Positions 18,434-27,554 of a stretch of 64,000 nt of DNA are shown here, piece by piece. The DNA is taken from positions 682,001-746,000 of the forward strand of contig NZ_FTPL01000001.1 in the NCBI RefSeq assembly GCF_900156305.1. Reading direction: 5' to 3'. Made by a program: the position numbers and the translations under genes. Origin of the DNA: Edaphobacillus lindanitolerans (GTDB lineage: Bacteria; Bacillota; Bacilli; Bacillales_A; Planococcaceae). Each line of letters begins with the position of its first letter. The first letter of the stretch is position 1. The notes beneath the pieces are model-generated. The model did not search any database. It was not told the DNA's origin and worked only from the letters and a program-made list of their open reading frames with translations.

Positions 18434-19459
18434 TCAGATCTTCCAGCGCATGATGGTCTTGCCCCAAGAGCTGGAAAGATCCGTTTCAAATGCGTTGACC
18501 GCATCCTGGACTGAAGTGATGTCATAGACGTTCCCAATCAGTGTTGACAGATAATCTACGACGTCAGGATACTGTTCGTATATATCTACAGTTCGCTGGA
18601 AATCCGCTGCACCGCTTCGGCTGCTGCCGAGCAGGGTCAGGCCCTTTTCGAGCACCATTCGGGTATTGACTTCAATCGGGTGTTCACTGACTCCCAGGAG
18701 GCAGACTGCTCCCTCCGGTTTGATGTGATCGATAATCTGATCAAGTGCATACTGGCTGCCGATTCCGCCTGCACACTCTATGGCGTGGTCGACCTGGAGA
18801 TCATCTGGAATTTCGTCAATCTTGATCGCTTGATCGGCAAAGGAAAAATGATTCATCTTGTAGTCCGTCTTGCCGAATATGATGACTTTGGATTCTGGAT
18901 AAAGCTTTTTCAGGATCAGGCAAGTGATATATCCGAGGTTCCCATCTCCCCAGACACCAAATGTTCCTCTTCGTTTGATCGCTTTTTTCTCAAAGCGGCT
19001 CAGCGCATGCACCGTAATCGTGACAAGTTCAGTGAATGCGGCAACGTCCATATCAATGGTGTCGGGAAGGACCACAATTCTGTCCCGGTTCAGGAATACA
19101 TAGTCCTGCATGAATCCATCATAGCCGCTCGAACGGAACTGGCTGCTGCGCAAGTAATTCTCGGCGATGAACGGATCCTCTTCAACCGGATTATTCGGCA
19201 CCATTACGACCTTCGTTCCGATTTTCAATTCATGCTTCGGATCAAAGACGACTTCCCCGACCCCTTCATGGATCAGGGCCATCGGCAGCTTCTTCTTCAT
19301 TGCCTCTTTGCCGCGGGTCCCCGTGAAATACCGTTGGTCGGCAGCACAAATGGAAAGGTGGGTCGGCCTTACGACGACATCTCCGGAAACAATCGACCGG
19401 TCCTTGTATGTGATTTCAAATTGTCTCGGTGAAACGAGTCTGTATACTTGATTAATCAT
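18434..19459 (-). CDS. tarJ: ribulose-5-phosphate reductase
   Basis: 341 residues of the medium-chain (zinc) dehydrogenase family: the metal-site region [13 protein letters not shown] near residue 35, HEGVGEV near 64, and the cofactor region [19 protein letters not shown] near 165. TarJ reduces D-ribulose-5-phosphate to D-ribitol-5-phosphate with NADPH, feeding TarI. The [13 protein letters not shown] stretch is characteristic of TarJ/Bcs1-type enzymes. It overlaps tarI by four bases (ATGA) and precedes tarF by one base, so tarI-tarJ-tarF are tightly coupled. This pair is the best evidence that the polymer is ribitol-based. Confidence 0.92.
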   Translation of the reverse strand: MINQVYRLVSPRQFEITYKDRSIVSGDVVVRPTHLSICAADQRYFTGTRGKEAMKKKLPMALIHEGVGEVVFDPKHELKIGTKVVMVPNNPVEEDPFIAENYLRSSQFRSSGYDGFMQDYVFLNRDRIVVLPDTIDMDVAAFTELVTITVHALSRFEKKAIKRRGTFGVWGDGNLGYITCLILKKLYPESKVIIFGKTDYKMNHFSFADQAIKIDEIPDDLQVDHAIECAGGIGSQYALDQIIDHIKPEGAVCLLGVSEHPIEVNTRMVLEKGLTLLGSSRSGAADFQRTVDIYEQYPDVVDYLSTLIGNVYDITSVQDAVNAFETDLSSSWGKTIMRWKI

Positions 19460-20169
19460 TTATCCAAACTTCCTTTTAGTATTGCATTTGCTACGTTCAG
19501 ATCATATGGCGTCGTCACTTTGATATTGAAGATTTCCCCACTCAGAATTTTCACCTTTTCGCCTTTCATGGAGAAAATTTTACATGCATCCGTCAGGATT
19601 TCTTTTTCTTCATCGTTCAGCGTATTGTACAGTTCCTTGAGCTTTTCGATGTTGAATGTCTGCGGCGTCTGCCCCTGATACATATGTCCACGGATCGGAA
19701 TGGAGTTGATGAATTCCCCGTCCTGGGATTCGACGATCGTATCGACTGCTTCAATAACGGTATCCACTGCACTGTGTTCAAGCCCCGCCTCAATGTTTTG
19801 CTCAATGATCCGGTGTGTAAGGAAAGGCCGGACCGCATCATGGGTGACAAGAATATCATCCGCATTCAAGCCATAGTCTTTCTCGATCAGCTTCACGATG
19901 TTCATGATGGAGCCGTTCCGGTCGGCCCCGCCTTCCGTCACTTCAATCTGCGGAAGGTCGATGGCAAATTTCTTCAGTACATCTTTTGTATAGTTAACCC
20001 ACTCTTTCGGGGTTGCAATAATGATCTTCGAGAACTTGTTATTCAAAACGAACTTCTCGACCGTATGGACGATAATCGGTTTTTCATTTAGCAGCAGAAA
20101 CTGCTTGGGCATTGGAACATTTCCCATCCGTTTTCCTTGTCCGCCAGCCAATATCCCTGCATAAATCAT
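19456..20169 (-). CDS. tarI: ribitol-5-phosphate cytidylyltransferase
   Basis: 237 residues of the IspD/TarI family: the CTP-binding loop [20 protein letters not shown] at residues 5-24, then [12 protein letters not shown] and [10 protein letters not shown]. It makes CDP-ribitol from CTP and D-ribitol-5-phosphate. IspD is the main alternative, but adjacency to TarJ decides it. The ATG at 20169 follows GAGGTGG at five bases; a longer frame adds 22 residues that cover the promoter. First gene of the tarIJFL-TarS transcript. Confidence 0.93.
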   Translation of the reverse strand: MIYAGILAGGQGKRMGNVPMPKQFLLLNEKPIIVHTVEKFVLNNKFSKIIIATPKEWVNYTKDVLKKFAIDLPQIEVTEGGADRNGSIMNIVKLIEKDYGLNADDILVTHDAVRPFLTHRIIEQNIEAGLEHSAVDTVIEAVDTIVESQDGEFINSIPIRGHMYQGQTPQTFNIEKLKELYNTLNDEEKEILTDACKIFSMKGEKVKILSGEIFNIKVTTPYDLNVANAILKGSLDK

Positions 20170-20198
20170 TACGACCACCTCATTAATATATATCGGTA

Positions 20199-20226
20199 AT
20201 TGTATCATACGAGGGCCATTTTTCAA
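20199..20226 (-). promoter_or_regulatory. promoter of the tarI operon
   Basis: On the minus strand TTGAAA (20221-20226), 16 bases, then TACAAT (20199-20204), about 30 bases before the tarI ATG. A good sigma-A-type promoter. Confidence 0.7.
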
Positions 20227-20521
20227 CTTAAGCACGGGGCCCGCGAGTCTCGGTTACCGTTGCCTCATTAAAGCCATTTCTATAGGACGCCGGCAATATA
20301 CATAAGTTCCGCCCCTTGTAGGAAAAAGCGGCAACCAAACTTTGCCTCTTATATCGTCCGGACTTCTGATGGCGGGCATCGCTGCGGTCTCAGATGGCCC
20401 TTTTCTATGCAGTTGTACGGCACTTCCGGTGCTCCGTCGCTTGATGTTTCCCGGGGCTCCGTTCCAATTGCCGTCTTAGGAGCAAAGACGAGGACCGGTT
20501 CACCACCGTTCACGGCCGCAA
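20227..20521. other. gene-poor interval between WTA and acetate loci
   Basis: About 300 bases with no gene that I can support. A plus-strand frame from 20407 (MQLYGTSGAPSLDVSRGS) and an overlapping minus-strand frame both look partly protein-like but lack ribosome binding sites, and both run through the actP terminator into actP. The frame could mark a dispersed intergenic repeat rather than a gene. Confidence 0.35.
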
Positions 20522-20522
20522 A

Positions 20523-20562
20523 AAAACCGCTCCTCCGGCAAACCCGGAACAGAGCGGTTTTT
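20523..20562 (-). terminator. Rho-independent terminator of yjcH-actP
   Basis: The stem AAACCGCTC.../GAGCGGTTT, with TTTTTTT on the minus strand, starts 10 bases past the actP stop. Confidence 0.85.
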
Positions 20563-20571
20563 GGTGTTGGA

Positions 20572-22104
20572 TCATTCCCCGCGATAACCTGTGTTGGCAC
20601 GGACCGACACTTCGGCAAAACGGCGGGCGTCGCGTTCTTTTGACAGGACAGTGCCGAGCCACCCGCCGAGGAATCCGAGCGGCACCGAGATGATCGCCGG
20701 GTTCGTGAGCGGGAAGAGGGGCTCACCGACGAAGATGGCTGCACCCGCTTCAGGCGACAGGACGTTCGGGCTCACGGCAACAAGCACGAGTGCAGAAACA
20801 AGGCCGAGGATCATTGCCGTCATGGCGCCGGATGTGTTGAATTTCTTCCAGTAGATCGTATAAAGGATGACGGGCAGATTGGCGCTGGCCGCGACGCAGA
20901 AGGCGAGCGACACGAGGAAGGCCACGTTCATCGTCTGTGCAAACAGGGCCAGCAGGATGGAGAAGACCGATACCCACAGAGATGCCTGACGGGCTGCCTT
21001 CATCTGCTGCTTTTCAGTCGCTTTCCCCTTTTTGATGATCTGTCCGTAAATATCGTGCGCGAATGCGGAGGCACCGGTCAGTACCAGCCCTGCCACGACG
21101 GCCAGGATTGTCGCAAAGGCGACTGCGGAGACGAACGACATGAGGAAGTCGCCCCCAAGCGCTTCGGCGAGCAGCGGTGCGGCCATGTTGCCGGCCGGGT
21201 TTGCGGCGATGACTGCGTCATGACCGACAAATGCCGCTGCCCCGAACCCGAGGAAAATGGTCAGGATGTAGAAAATCCCGACGATCCAAGTCGCCGTGAC
21301 GACCGAACTGCGTGCAGTCTTGGCGTCCTTGACCGTGAAGAAGCGCATCAGGATATGCGGAAGGCCCGCAGTCCCGAGGACGAGCGCCAGCATAAGCGAG
21401 ATCGTGTCGAGCGGTACTTTGTATTTCAGGCCCGGCTGCAGGAAGGATTCTCCGTACGAGGTCGCATTTTTCACTTCGCTGAACATATTTCCGATGCTGA
21501 AATCGAACTTCGCGAATACGAGAAATGCGATGACGACCGTACCGATCATGAGGAGGACCGCCTTGACGATCTGGACCCAGCTCGTTGCGGTCATGCCGCC
21601 GAACAGGACGTAGACGGTCATCATGACACCGACGATCAGCACGGCGATCCAGTAATCGATGCCGAACAGAAGCTGGATGAGGGCGCCGGCGCCGACAAGC
21701 TGTGCAATCATATAGAAAATCACGATTGTGATCGTGCTGAGCGCCGCAGCCGCACGGACTTTCTTTGCATCAAAGCGCGAATTGATCATGTCTGCAAGCG
21801 TGTACTTCCCGAGATTGCGAAGCGGTTCCGCCACGAGGAACATGACGACGAGATAGGCAATGAGGAATCCGATTGAATAGAAGAAGCCGTCAAATCCGAA
21901 CAGCGCGATCATCCCGGCAATCCCGAGGAATGACGCTGCCGACAGGTAATCCCCTGCGATGGCAAGGCCATTCTGCCAGCCGGTCAGGCCTCCGCCTGCC
22001 GTATAGAACTCACCCGCGTTCGTCGTGCGCTTTGCGGCCCACCAGGTGATGAACAGGGTCAGCATGACAATGGACAAAAACAGGATAATGACTGTTGTGC
22101 TCAT
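20572..22104 (-). CDS. actP: cation/acetate symporter (SSS family)
   Basis: 510 residues with about thirteen membrane segments. Typical solute:sodium symporter stretches are FYTAGGGLTGWQNGLAIAGD near residue 35, which includes the SSS Gly-rich signature, ADMINSRF near 105, and GLPHILMRFFTVKDAKTAR near 245. The preceding gene encodes a DUF485 (YjcH) protein, the usual partner of ActP, which supports acetate or another short monocarboxylate as substrate. The first codon overlaps yjcH by four bases. A cre site in the start of yjcH suggests catabolite repression of the pair. Confidence 0.88.
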   Translation of the reverse strand: MSTTVIILFLSIVMLTLFITWWAAKRTTNAGEFYTAGGGLTGWQNGLAIAGDYLSAASFLGIAGMIALFGFDGFFYSIGFLIAYLVVMFLVAEPLRNLGKYTLADMINSRFDAKKVRAAAALSTITIVIFYMIAQLVGAGALIQLLFGIDYWIAVLIVGVMMTVYVLFGGMTATSWVQIVKAVLLMIGTVVIAFLVFAKFDFSIGNMFSEVKNATSYGESFLQPGLKYKVPLDTISLMLALVLGTAGLPHILMRFFTVKDAKTARSSVVTATWIVGIFYILTIFLGFGAAAFVGHDAVIAANPAGNMAAPLLAEALGGDFLMSFVSAVAFATILAVVAGLVLTGASAFAHDIYGQIIKKGKATEKQQMKAARQASLWVSVFSILLALFAQTMNVAFLVSLAFCVAASANLPVILYTIYWKKFNTSGAMTAMILGLVSALVLVAVSPNVLSPEAGAAIFVGEPLFPLTNPAIISVPLGFLGGWLGTVLSKERDARRFAEVSVRANTGYRGE

Positions 22105-22487
22105 GGACGGTGATCCCCCTTCAGCTCTGTCTCTACGATGTCTTCCGCTTCACTGTCAAACTTATGGAATTTCTTCACATACACGATGCAAAGGACCCAT
22201 GTCATGATGAACTGTGCAGTCGCGTAAAGCCAGGCCCAGGAAATATCCCCGATTGCCGGCTGTTCCAGCACATTCGTATAGGACGTCAGAATCGGCAGCA
22301 TGAAGTAAAACGCCAGGAAAAACACGGTGAGCGGGACGATGAATTTCTTTTTCCGGCTCATCAGTGCCTTGAACTTCGGCCCCTCGGCCACTCCCGTGAA
22401 GTCTGTACCCCCAAGCCGTTCAGGCACCGCCTGTTCCCGGCCCTTCCCGGCTGTCCGCTTTTCAGTGTAAACGCTTCCAACCTTCAT
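22101..22487 (-). CDS. yjcH: DUF485 membrane protein, ActP partner
   Basis: 128 residues: a soluble basic N-terminus to about residue 45, then two membrane segments (about 48-70 and 83-103) and an acidic tail. The segment KFIVPLTVFFLAFYFMLPIL and the paired-helix layout match DUF485. These proteins are always found next to acetate-type SSS symporters, and their exact role is unknown. The N-terminal extension is longer than in most relatives. It overlaps actP by four bases. A consensus cre lies at codons 3-7. Confidence 0.85.
   Translation of the reverse strand: MKVGSVYTEKRTAGKGREQAVPERLGGTDFTGVAEGPKFKALMSRKKKFIVPLTVFFLAFYFMLPILTSYTNVLEQPAIGDISWAWLYATAQFIMTWVLCIVYVKKFHKFDSEAEDIVETELKGDHRP
22466..22480 (-). 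promoter_or_regulatory. CcpA cre site in the 5' end of yjcH
   Basis: On the minus strand TTGGAAGCGTTTACA matches WTGNAANCGNWNNCW at all positions. It lies just inside the coding start, a usual place for repression by blocked elongation. Confidence 0.65.
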
Positions 22488-22652
22488 TTGAATCTATCCC
22501 TCCCCTTTTTGTTCACAATTCGTTCAAAGAATAGATTCATTCTACATCCAGTAGAGTAAATATTCAAAAGGTTTTTTCAACAAAAGCAGAAATAGTAAGT
22601 AAGTCCCATGTCTCATTCAAGACCCAAATGTCATGCGCTTCTCTTCATAAAC

Positions 22653-22681
22653 AAAGAACCCGGAAGCATCTCCTCCGGGTC
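22653..22681 (-). terminator. probable terminator of the amidohydrolase gene
   Basis: The stem ACCCGGA/TCCGGGT is followed on the minus strand by TTCTTTGTTT, about 150 bases past the stop at 22828. Nothing else was recognised in the 22488-22827 gap apart from the yjcH upstream region. Confidence 0.6.
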
Positions 22682-22827
22682 CTTCGTCTCATGTATCTTC
22701 TTGTTTGCTACTCGTTTCCGACAGCCGTTTCATCAAATGGTTTGTCCTATCGAATCCCGAATATCGGACGGGAACAGAGGGCGGACCGCAAGCCGATCGG
22801 CCAACCGGACTCCATATCAGTCCTGCC

Positions 22828-24444
22828 TCAACCTGCAGATTCCTCTTTTTTCTCCATTTCATACCGCTTTTCACCTGAAACGTACGTCTGCACGACCTTC
22901 GTCCCCTGGATGTCTTCAATCGGTGAGTTGAAAATGTCCCTGTCGAGTACGGCGAAATCCGCAGCAAAGCCGGGCTTCAGCATGCCCTGCTCAAGGAAAC
23001 CGCACACTTGGGCCGCTTCCCTCGTATACAGGGCGACAGCCTCCTCGACGGATATCCGTTGGTCCCGGCCGGTTTCGGTGCCTTCATACGCTTTCCGGCC
23101 GGCGGCGGAATAGATTCCGATGAACGGGTTCACCGGATCCACCCAGGACGTGGCCGGCGCATCGGAGGATAGGGCCGTCTGGATGCCCATGTCCAGAAAC
23201 GTCTTGATCGGGTAAGATGCTTCCGTCCTCTCCGGTCCAAGGTTATTCAGGTAGCTTTCGATCTCGGCGAAGATGAATACCGATTGTGGCACAAAAGCGA
23301 TCTCCGCTTTCTTCGCCCGCTTAAGTGATTCACGTGATGGCATGGCGGCATGTTCAATCCGGATCGAAGGGCGGTCTGTCAGCCACGGTCTCCGGCTTTC
23401 GAACGTTTGGGTGATGAGGTCGATTGCGCGGCCGCCCATCGCGTGGATGGCCAGCTGGATACCGTGCTCCTCTGCCGCGTCGGCCGCTGCGTTCAGTTCG
23501 TCGGCGGTAGTCGTCACAATTCCGTACTCATCGGCGCTTCCCTCGTACGGTTCCTCGATCCATGCCGTCCGTCCGGAGACGCTGCCGTCGGAGAACAGCT
23601 TGATGCCCGCAACACGGATCGGTTCATTCCCGCCGATTGCTTCCCGCTTGAGCTTCTTGAACTCATCGAAGGTATAATACAGGGCAGTCGGCTGGACGTA
23701 TCCCCGGCGCCGTGCTTCCTGATACGCTTCCAGATAATCGTAGCCGCCGTCATGGATGGCCATCATCTCCGTCACCCCGGTGATGCCGTCCGACAGGAGC
23801 CGGCTGCTCAACCGGACAAGATCGTCCGCTGTTTCTTCTATAGAAGGCACAGGCAGATGCTGCTTGATGAGCGTGACAGCCGGCTGCTCACAGAAAATCC
23901 CTGTCGGATTGCCGTCTCTATCCCGGTCGATCTTGCCCCCTTCAGGATCCGGCGTGTTCCGGCCGATGCCTGCAACTTCCAGTGCTTTGGAGTTCACCGA
24001 GATGATATGGGCACATGTGCGGGTCACAACAACGGGCGAATCGCTGCAGGCCTCATCCAGCTCTTGGCGGGACGGGGCGCGGCCTTCCTCCAGCTTGCCT
24101 TCATCGTACCCCCATGCCTCGATCCATTCCCCCGCCTCCTGCTCGCTGCGGCGGATGCGGATATGTTCCTGCAGTTCGCGGATCGAGCGGGTCGCAGGCG
24201 GAATGACCGGAATCTGCTTTACGAAATCAGCCAGGTATACCGGGTGAAGGTGGGCATCGATCATCCCCGGAATGACGGTGCGGCCGCCGAGATCCATTGT
24301 CTCAAATTCACCGCTTGGAGCTTCAACAGTCCGGCCGATCCAGCTGATTTTCCCCTCTTCGGCGAGGATCGCCTCCGCAAACGGCTGTTCAGGATCTGCC
24401 GTGAATATATGCCCGTTCGTATACAGGGTTCTGTTTTGTACCAT
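22828..24444 (-). CDS. YtcJ-like metal-dependent amidohydrolase
   Basis: 538 residues. Amidohydrolase superfamily with PGMIDAHLHP near residue 65 (first metal-binding His pair), HAMGGRAIDL near 340 and FVPQSVFIF / SSDAPATSW in the later barrel, as in the YtcJ/AepA group (PF07969). Relatives hydrolyse amides, cyclic amides or N-acyl amino acids; the substrate is not predictable. The start is the ATG at 24444 with AAAGGTGAG seven bases upstream; the longer frame to 24513 lacks support. It follows brnQ by about 100 bases on the same strand, so the two may be co-transcribed. Confidence 0.85.
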   Translation of the reverse strand: MVQNRTLYTNGHIFTADPEQPFAEAILAEEGKISWIGRTVEAPSGEFETMDLGGRTVIPGMIDAHLHPVYLADFVKQIPVIPPATRSIRELQEHIRIRRSEQEAGEWIEAWGYDEGKLEEGRAPSRQELDEACSDSPVVVTRTCAHIISVNSKALEVAGIGRNTPDPEGGKIDRDRDGNPTGIFCEQPAVTLIKQHLPVPSIEETADDLVRLSSRLLSDGITGVTEMMAIHDGGYDYLEAYQEARRRGYVQPTALYYTFDEFKKLKREAIGGNEPIRVAGIKLFSDGSVSGRTAWIEEPYEGSADEYGIVTTTADELNAAADAAEEHGIQLAIHAMGGRAIDLITQTFESRRPWLTDRPSIRIEHAAMPSRESLKRAKKAEIAFVPQSVFIFAEIESYLNNLGPERTEASYPIKTFLDMGIQTALSSDAPATSWVDPVNPFIGIYSAAGRKAYEGTETGRDQRISVEEAVALYTREAAQVCGFLEQGMLKPGFAADFAVLDRDIFNSPIEDIQGTKVVQTYVSGEKRYEMEKKEESAG

Positions 24445-24545
24445 GTTGATTCTCACCTTTCTTTGAATAAAATCGGAAGCCGCCCGCACATCCCAAGCCG
24501 GCTGTCTTTTCATGGAAATCGGATATGGGAGGTCCTGCGGCGGAA

Positions 24546-25871
24546 TCAGTCGCCGGCCTGTCCTTTCAATGTGTCACCTCCGGATATGCGGCCGCCGATC
24601 AGGAACCGGTGGATTACATAACCGCCGACAGCCCCGGCGAGCGCCGGGATGAACCAGGCAAATCCGCTTGTCCCGAATGGCAGCGAACCGAGAACCGGCG
24701 CGATCACCGAAAGCCCGATTCCGAATCCTTTCAGCGTCTCCATCGCGCTCACCGCGATGGTCAGAAGGATCGCCCCCTGATAAACGCCCGCATTCGGGAT
24801 GAATCTATTGAACACACCGAGAAAGACGAGGACGATCGCCACCGGATAAAGCAGGGTGAAGATCCACATCGTGTAGTCGATGATCCGCCCGACTCCCAGC
24901 ATCGCGACCGATGCCGATACCACACAGATGATCAACACCCACACCCGGTAGGTCAGACGGTCCTTGAACAGATGCCCGAGAAACTGGGCGATGACCGCCA
25001 CGACACCGATCGTCGAGGTGAGGCAGGCGAGCGCAATGGCAACCGCAAGGGCGAGTGCACCCGAACCGCCAAGAAGGAGATCGACGAGTTCCTTCACGAG
25101 TGCCGTATCAGACATGCCTGCGCCGAGTGTCCCGCTTGCCCCGGCTCCGATGACGAGCAGGCCGCCGTAGACGACGAGCAGGCCGGCACCCGCGATCAGG
25201 ATGCCGCCGATCGCCATCTTCCGCGCTTTCCTGCCCGTATAGCCGTAACCGGCGATGGCCGCGAGGAAAATCGGCGCGCACAGCACGCCGGTCACTACGT
25301 CTCCGGTCTGGTATGCGCTCAGGAATGCCATCGAGAACGGATTTTCCGTACCGGTTTCCACCGGTGTGCCGATCGGAAACAGGAGGCCTTTGCCGACGAT
25401 GACGAGCAGGATGATGACCAGCACCGGGGTCAGGTATTTTCCGATCCGGTCGATGACATTGGACTGATCCATCGCAAAGAAAAAAGTGACGGCAAAGAAC
25501 AGAAGGACTGTAATCCACGGCGGCAGGGACGGCAGCAGGACGCCGGCCCCTAGTTCATGGGTCGTGGCGGCCATCCGCGGAATCGTGACGAACACGCCGA
25601 TGCCGACCATGAGCAAAAGATTGAAGGCCGTGTGGAACCAGGGCGCAATCGGACGGGTCAGGTTTTCAAACTTGCCCCCGGCATTCAGGATCGCCAGTAC
25701 CGCCAGCAGCGGAAGGACGATCCCCGTGACCGAGAATCCGATCATCGCAGAGATCCATCCGTCCCCGCTCGACAAGCCGATGGTCGGCGGGAAAATGAGG
25801 TTCCCCGCACCGAAGTAGAGGGCGAACAAGGCAAAACCGAGGATGATACTGTGCTGGAGCGTTTTGCTCAT
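24546..25871 (-). CDS. brnQ: branched-chain amino acid:cation symporter
   Basis: 441 residues with twelve membrane segments. The N-terminal SIILGFALFALYFGAGNLIF followed by PPTIGLSSGDGW is the hallmark of BrnQ/BraB carriers (LIVCS family). It imports Leu, Ile and Val with Na+ or H+. The ATG at 25871 follows GAAGTGAT; a longer frame to 25928 would swallow the upstream cre site and lacks a ribosome site. A consensus cre 30 bases upstream suggests CcpA control. No T-box leader is present. Confidence 0.92.
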   Translation of the reverse strand: MSKTLQHSIILGFALFALYFGAGNLIFPPTIGLSSGDGWISAMIGFSVTGIVLPLLAVLAILNAGGKFENLTRPIAPWFHTAFNLLLMVGIGVFVTIPRMAATTHELGAGVLLPSLPPWITVLLFFAVTFFFAMDQSNVIDRIGKYLTPVLVIILLVIVGKGLLFPIGTPVETGTENPFSMAFLSAYQTGDVVTGVLCAPIFLAAIAGYGYTGRKARKMAIGGILIAGAGLLVVYGGLLVIGAGASGTLGAGMSDTALVKELVDLLLGGSGALALAVAIALACLTSTIGVVAVIAQFLGHLFKDRLTYRVWVLIICVVSASVAMLGVGRIIDYTMWIFTLLYPVAIVLVFLGVFNRFIPNAGVYQGAILLTIAVSAMETLKGFGIGLSVIAPVLGSLPFGTSGFAWFIPALAGAVGGYVIHRFLIGGRISGGDTLKGQAGD

Positions 25872-25900
25872 GCTTATCACTTCTTTCTGGACCAAGACGG

Positions 25901-25915
25901 TGCAATCGCTTTCAA
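25901..25915 (-). promoter_or_regulatory. CcpA cre site upstream of brnQ
   Basis: On the minus strand TTGAAAGCGATTGCA fits WTGNAANCGNWNNCW at every position, 30 bases before the brnQ ATG. Confidence 0.6.
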
Positions 25916-25984
25916 GCACCATTCTCATCCGACAATGTTTTCAATACTGATTCTCTTCACTATAGTCCCTGAAAACAGAGAAAA

Positions 25985-26012
25985 GGAAGAGGAGAAAATT
26001 TTCTCCTCTTCC
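25985..26012 (-). terminator. Rho-independent terminator of the PAS/AAA+ regulator gene
   Basis: A perfect 28-base palindrome (GGAAGAGGAGAAAA and its complement) followed by TTTTCT on the minus strand, 10 bases past the regulator stop. Confidence 0.85.
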
Positions 26013-26022
26013 GTCAAAAAAG

Positions 26023-27399
26023 CTATTCCCTTAACCCGTATTTATCGAGCTTGTACTTGAGTGACTGCTTTGAAATGCCAAGTCTCCGGGCCGTTTCCGC
26101 AAGCACACCCCCGGCTTTCAGATATTCCGACTCGATCAACCGCCGCTCATATCCATCGATCGCATCCTTCAGGTTCCCCTGTTCCAGTGCAGGATTTCTC
26201 AATTCGTCCTTGCCCGTCCGTTTCAGGAGACGGCCCGGCAGATCGGCAAGTCTGATTTCCGATCCGTCCGTATTGTTGAATGCCGCCTCCACCGCGTTTC
26301 TCAACTCCCGTACATTCCCCGGCCAGTCATATCGCCGGAACGCATCCATCGACTCATCATCAAGCCCCAGGATGGCCATGTCCATCCGACGATTGTAATA
26401 ATGAATAAAATGCCGGATATATGGCCCGATGTCTTCCGGCCTTTCCTTGAGCGGGGGCAGGTCGATCTGCACCACTGCCAGCCGATAATACAGGTCTTCC
26501 CGGAGCCGCCCCGCCTCGAGCAGCTCCTCCGGATTTTCATTCACTGACGCAATGATCCGGCAGTCCAAGATCAAATCGGACATTCCTCCGGCACGCCGAA
26601 TTCGCTTTTCCTCGATTGCCTTCAAAAGACGGGGCTGCAGTGTCACCGGAAGCGCGTTCAGTTCATCCAGGAATAAGGTGCCGCCCTGTGCCTGTTCAAA
26701 AAGACCCGCGAGTTCCGAAGATCCCTCCATCGTAACGTTCGCCGATCCGAACAGGAGCGGTTCCATCGTGTCTTCCGTGATGGCTCCGCAATCCACTGAA
26801 ACGAACGGTCCGGCAAAGCGCCGGCTCAAGTTATGGAGTGCCTGGGCGACCACTTCCTTTCCGGTCCCCGTCGGGCCGGAAAGCAGGACGGTCGTATCCC
26901 GGACGGCGACACGGCGGACCCGCTCCTTCACCGCCAGCATTGCCGGACTTTCGGAAATCAGATCATCCACTGTGTAGATGGTTCCGTTTTTCCGATACAT
27001 CGGATGTACAGCGAACCCTTCAAGGAGCGCCAGCTGATCCTTGCCGAAAAAGTGGGTCGAGAACTCGATCGCACCGATGATCTTTTGGTCCTCAATGATC
27101 GGATAGGTCGAGCTTTTCGAAGTATATTCACTGCCTGTTTTTGTGACCAGCCTCTGGACGATATTCGGCATCGCCGACCCTGTCCGCAAAACGGTGAACA
27201 GTGTGCTTTCTTCCTTTGGCAAATTTGTATAGAAAGTCGTCACATCCCGGCCGAGAAAATCTTCCGGCCGGTGACCGAGCTTCACCAGAATGTTCAGATC
27301 GGCAATATCGTAATAAAGTGTCCGTCCCCTGTCATCGACCACAAGCACATTATCGTACTCGCCGAACGGGATCACGGCTTTTGGATCTATCTGCTGCAT
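26023..27399 (-). CDS. PAS-AAA+-HTH (Fis) regulator, enhancer-binding-protein type, GAFTGA absent
   Basis: 458 residues: N-terminal PAS-like sensor (about 10-135), AAA+ domain (about 155-380) with Walker A SGPTGTGKE, Walker B GGTLFLDEL and VNENPEELLEAGRLREDLYYRL, then a Fis-type helix-turn-helix (ETARRLGISKQSLKYKLDKYG). In sigma-54 activators LFG is followed by the GAFTGA loop; here it reads LFGSANVTMEGSSELAGLF, so the sigma-54 contact loop is missing. The Walker residues remain. TyrR-type proteins lack GAFTGA and act at sigma-70 promoters, a possible model. The start ATG follows GGAGG. It is divergent from DUF3243 and abgBTA, which it may control. Confidence 0.85.
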   Translation of the reverse strand: MQQIDPKAVIPFGEYDNVLVVDDRGRTLYYDIADLNILVKLGHRPEDFLGRDVTTFYTNLPKEESTLFTVLRTGSAMPNIVQRLVTKTGSEYTSKSSTYPIIEDQKIIGAIEFSTHFFGKDQLALLEGFAVHPMYRKNGTIYTVDDLISESPAMLAVKERVRRVAVRDTTVLLSGPTGTGKEVVAQALHNLSRRFAGPFVSVDCGAITEDTMEPLLFGSANVTMEGSSELAGLFEQAQGGTLFLDELNALPVTLQPRLLKAIEEKRIRRAGGMSDLILDCRIIASVNENPEELLEAGRLREDLYYRLAVVQIDLPPLKERPEDIGPYIRHFIHYYNRRMDMAILGLDDESMDAFRRYDWPGNVRELRNAVEAAFNNTDGSEIRLADLPGRLLKRTGKDELRNPALEQGNLKDAIDGYERRLIESEYLKAGGVLAETARRLGISKQSLKYKLDKYGLRE

Positions 27400-27554
27400 T
27401 CCGCTCCCTCCAATCCAACGCAAGCCCTTTCACCCATTCTAAATCATGTTGTCCCTTATTTCATCAGGCGCCCAAATAAAGCAGGTGGCCTGTTTACTTT
27501 CATTTCAACCCGGGCATAAAGACATTAGGCTTAAAACGAAAGGAGTGGAATTTC

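Noticed and set aside
23350-24621. 423-residue frame antisense to the amidohydrolase gene
   Set aside because: No start signal or recognisable domain; the sense gene has all the motifs of a known family.
27400-27554. Sigma-54 (-24/-12) promoter between the regulator and DUF3243
   Set aside because: No TGGCAC-N5-TTGC element was found on either strand.
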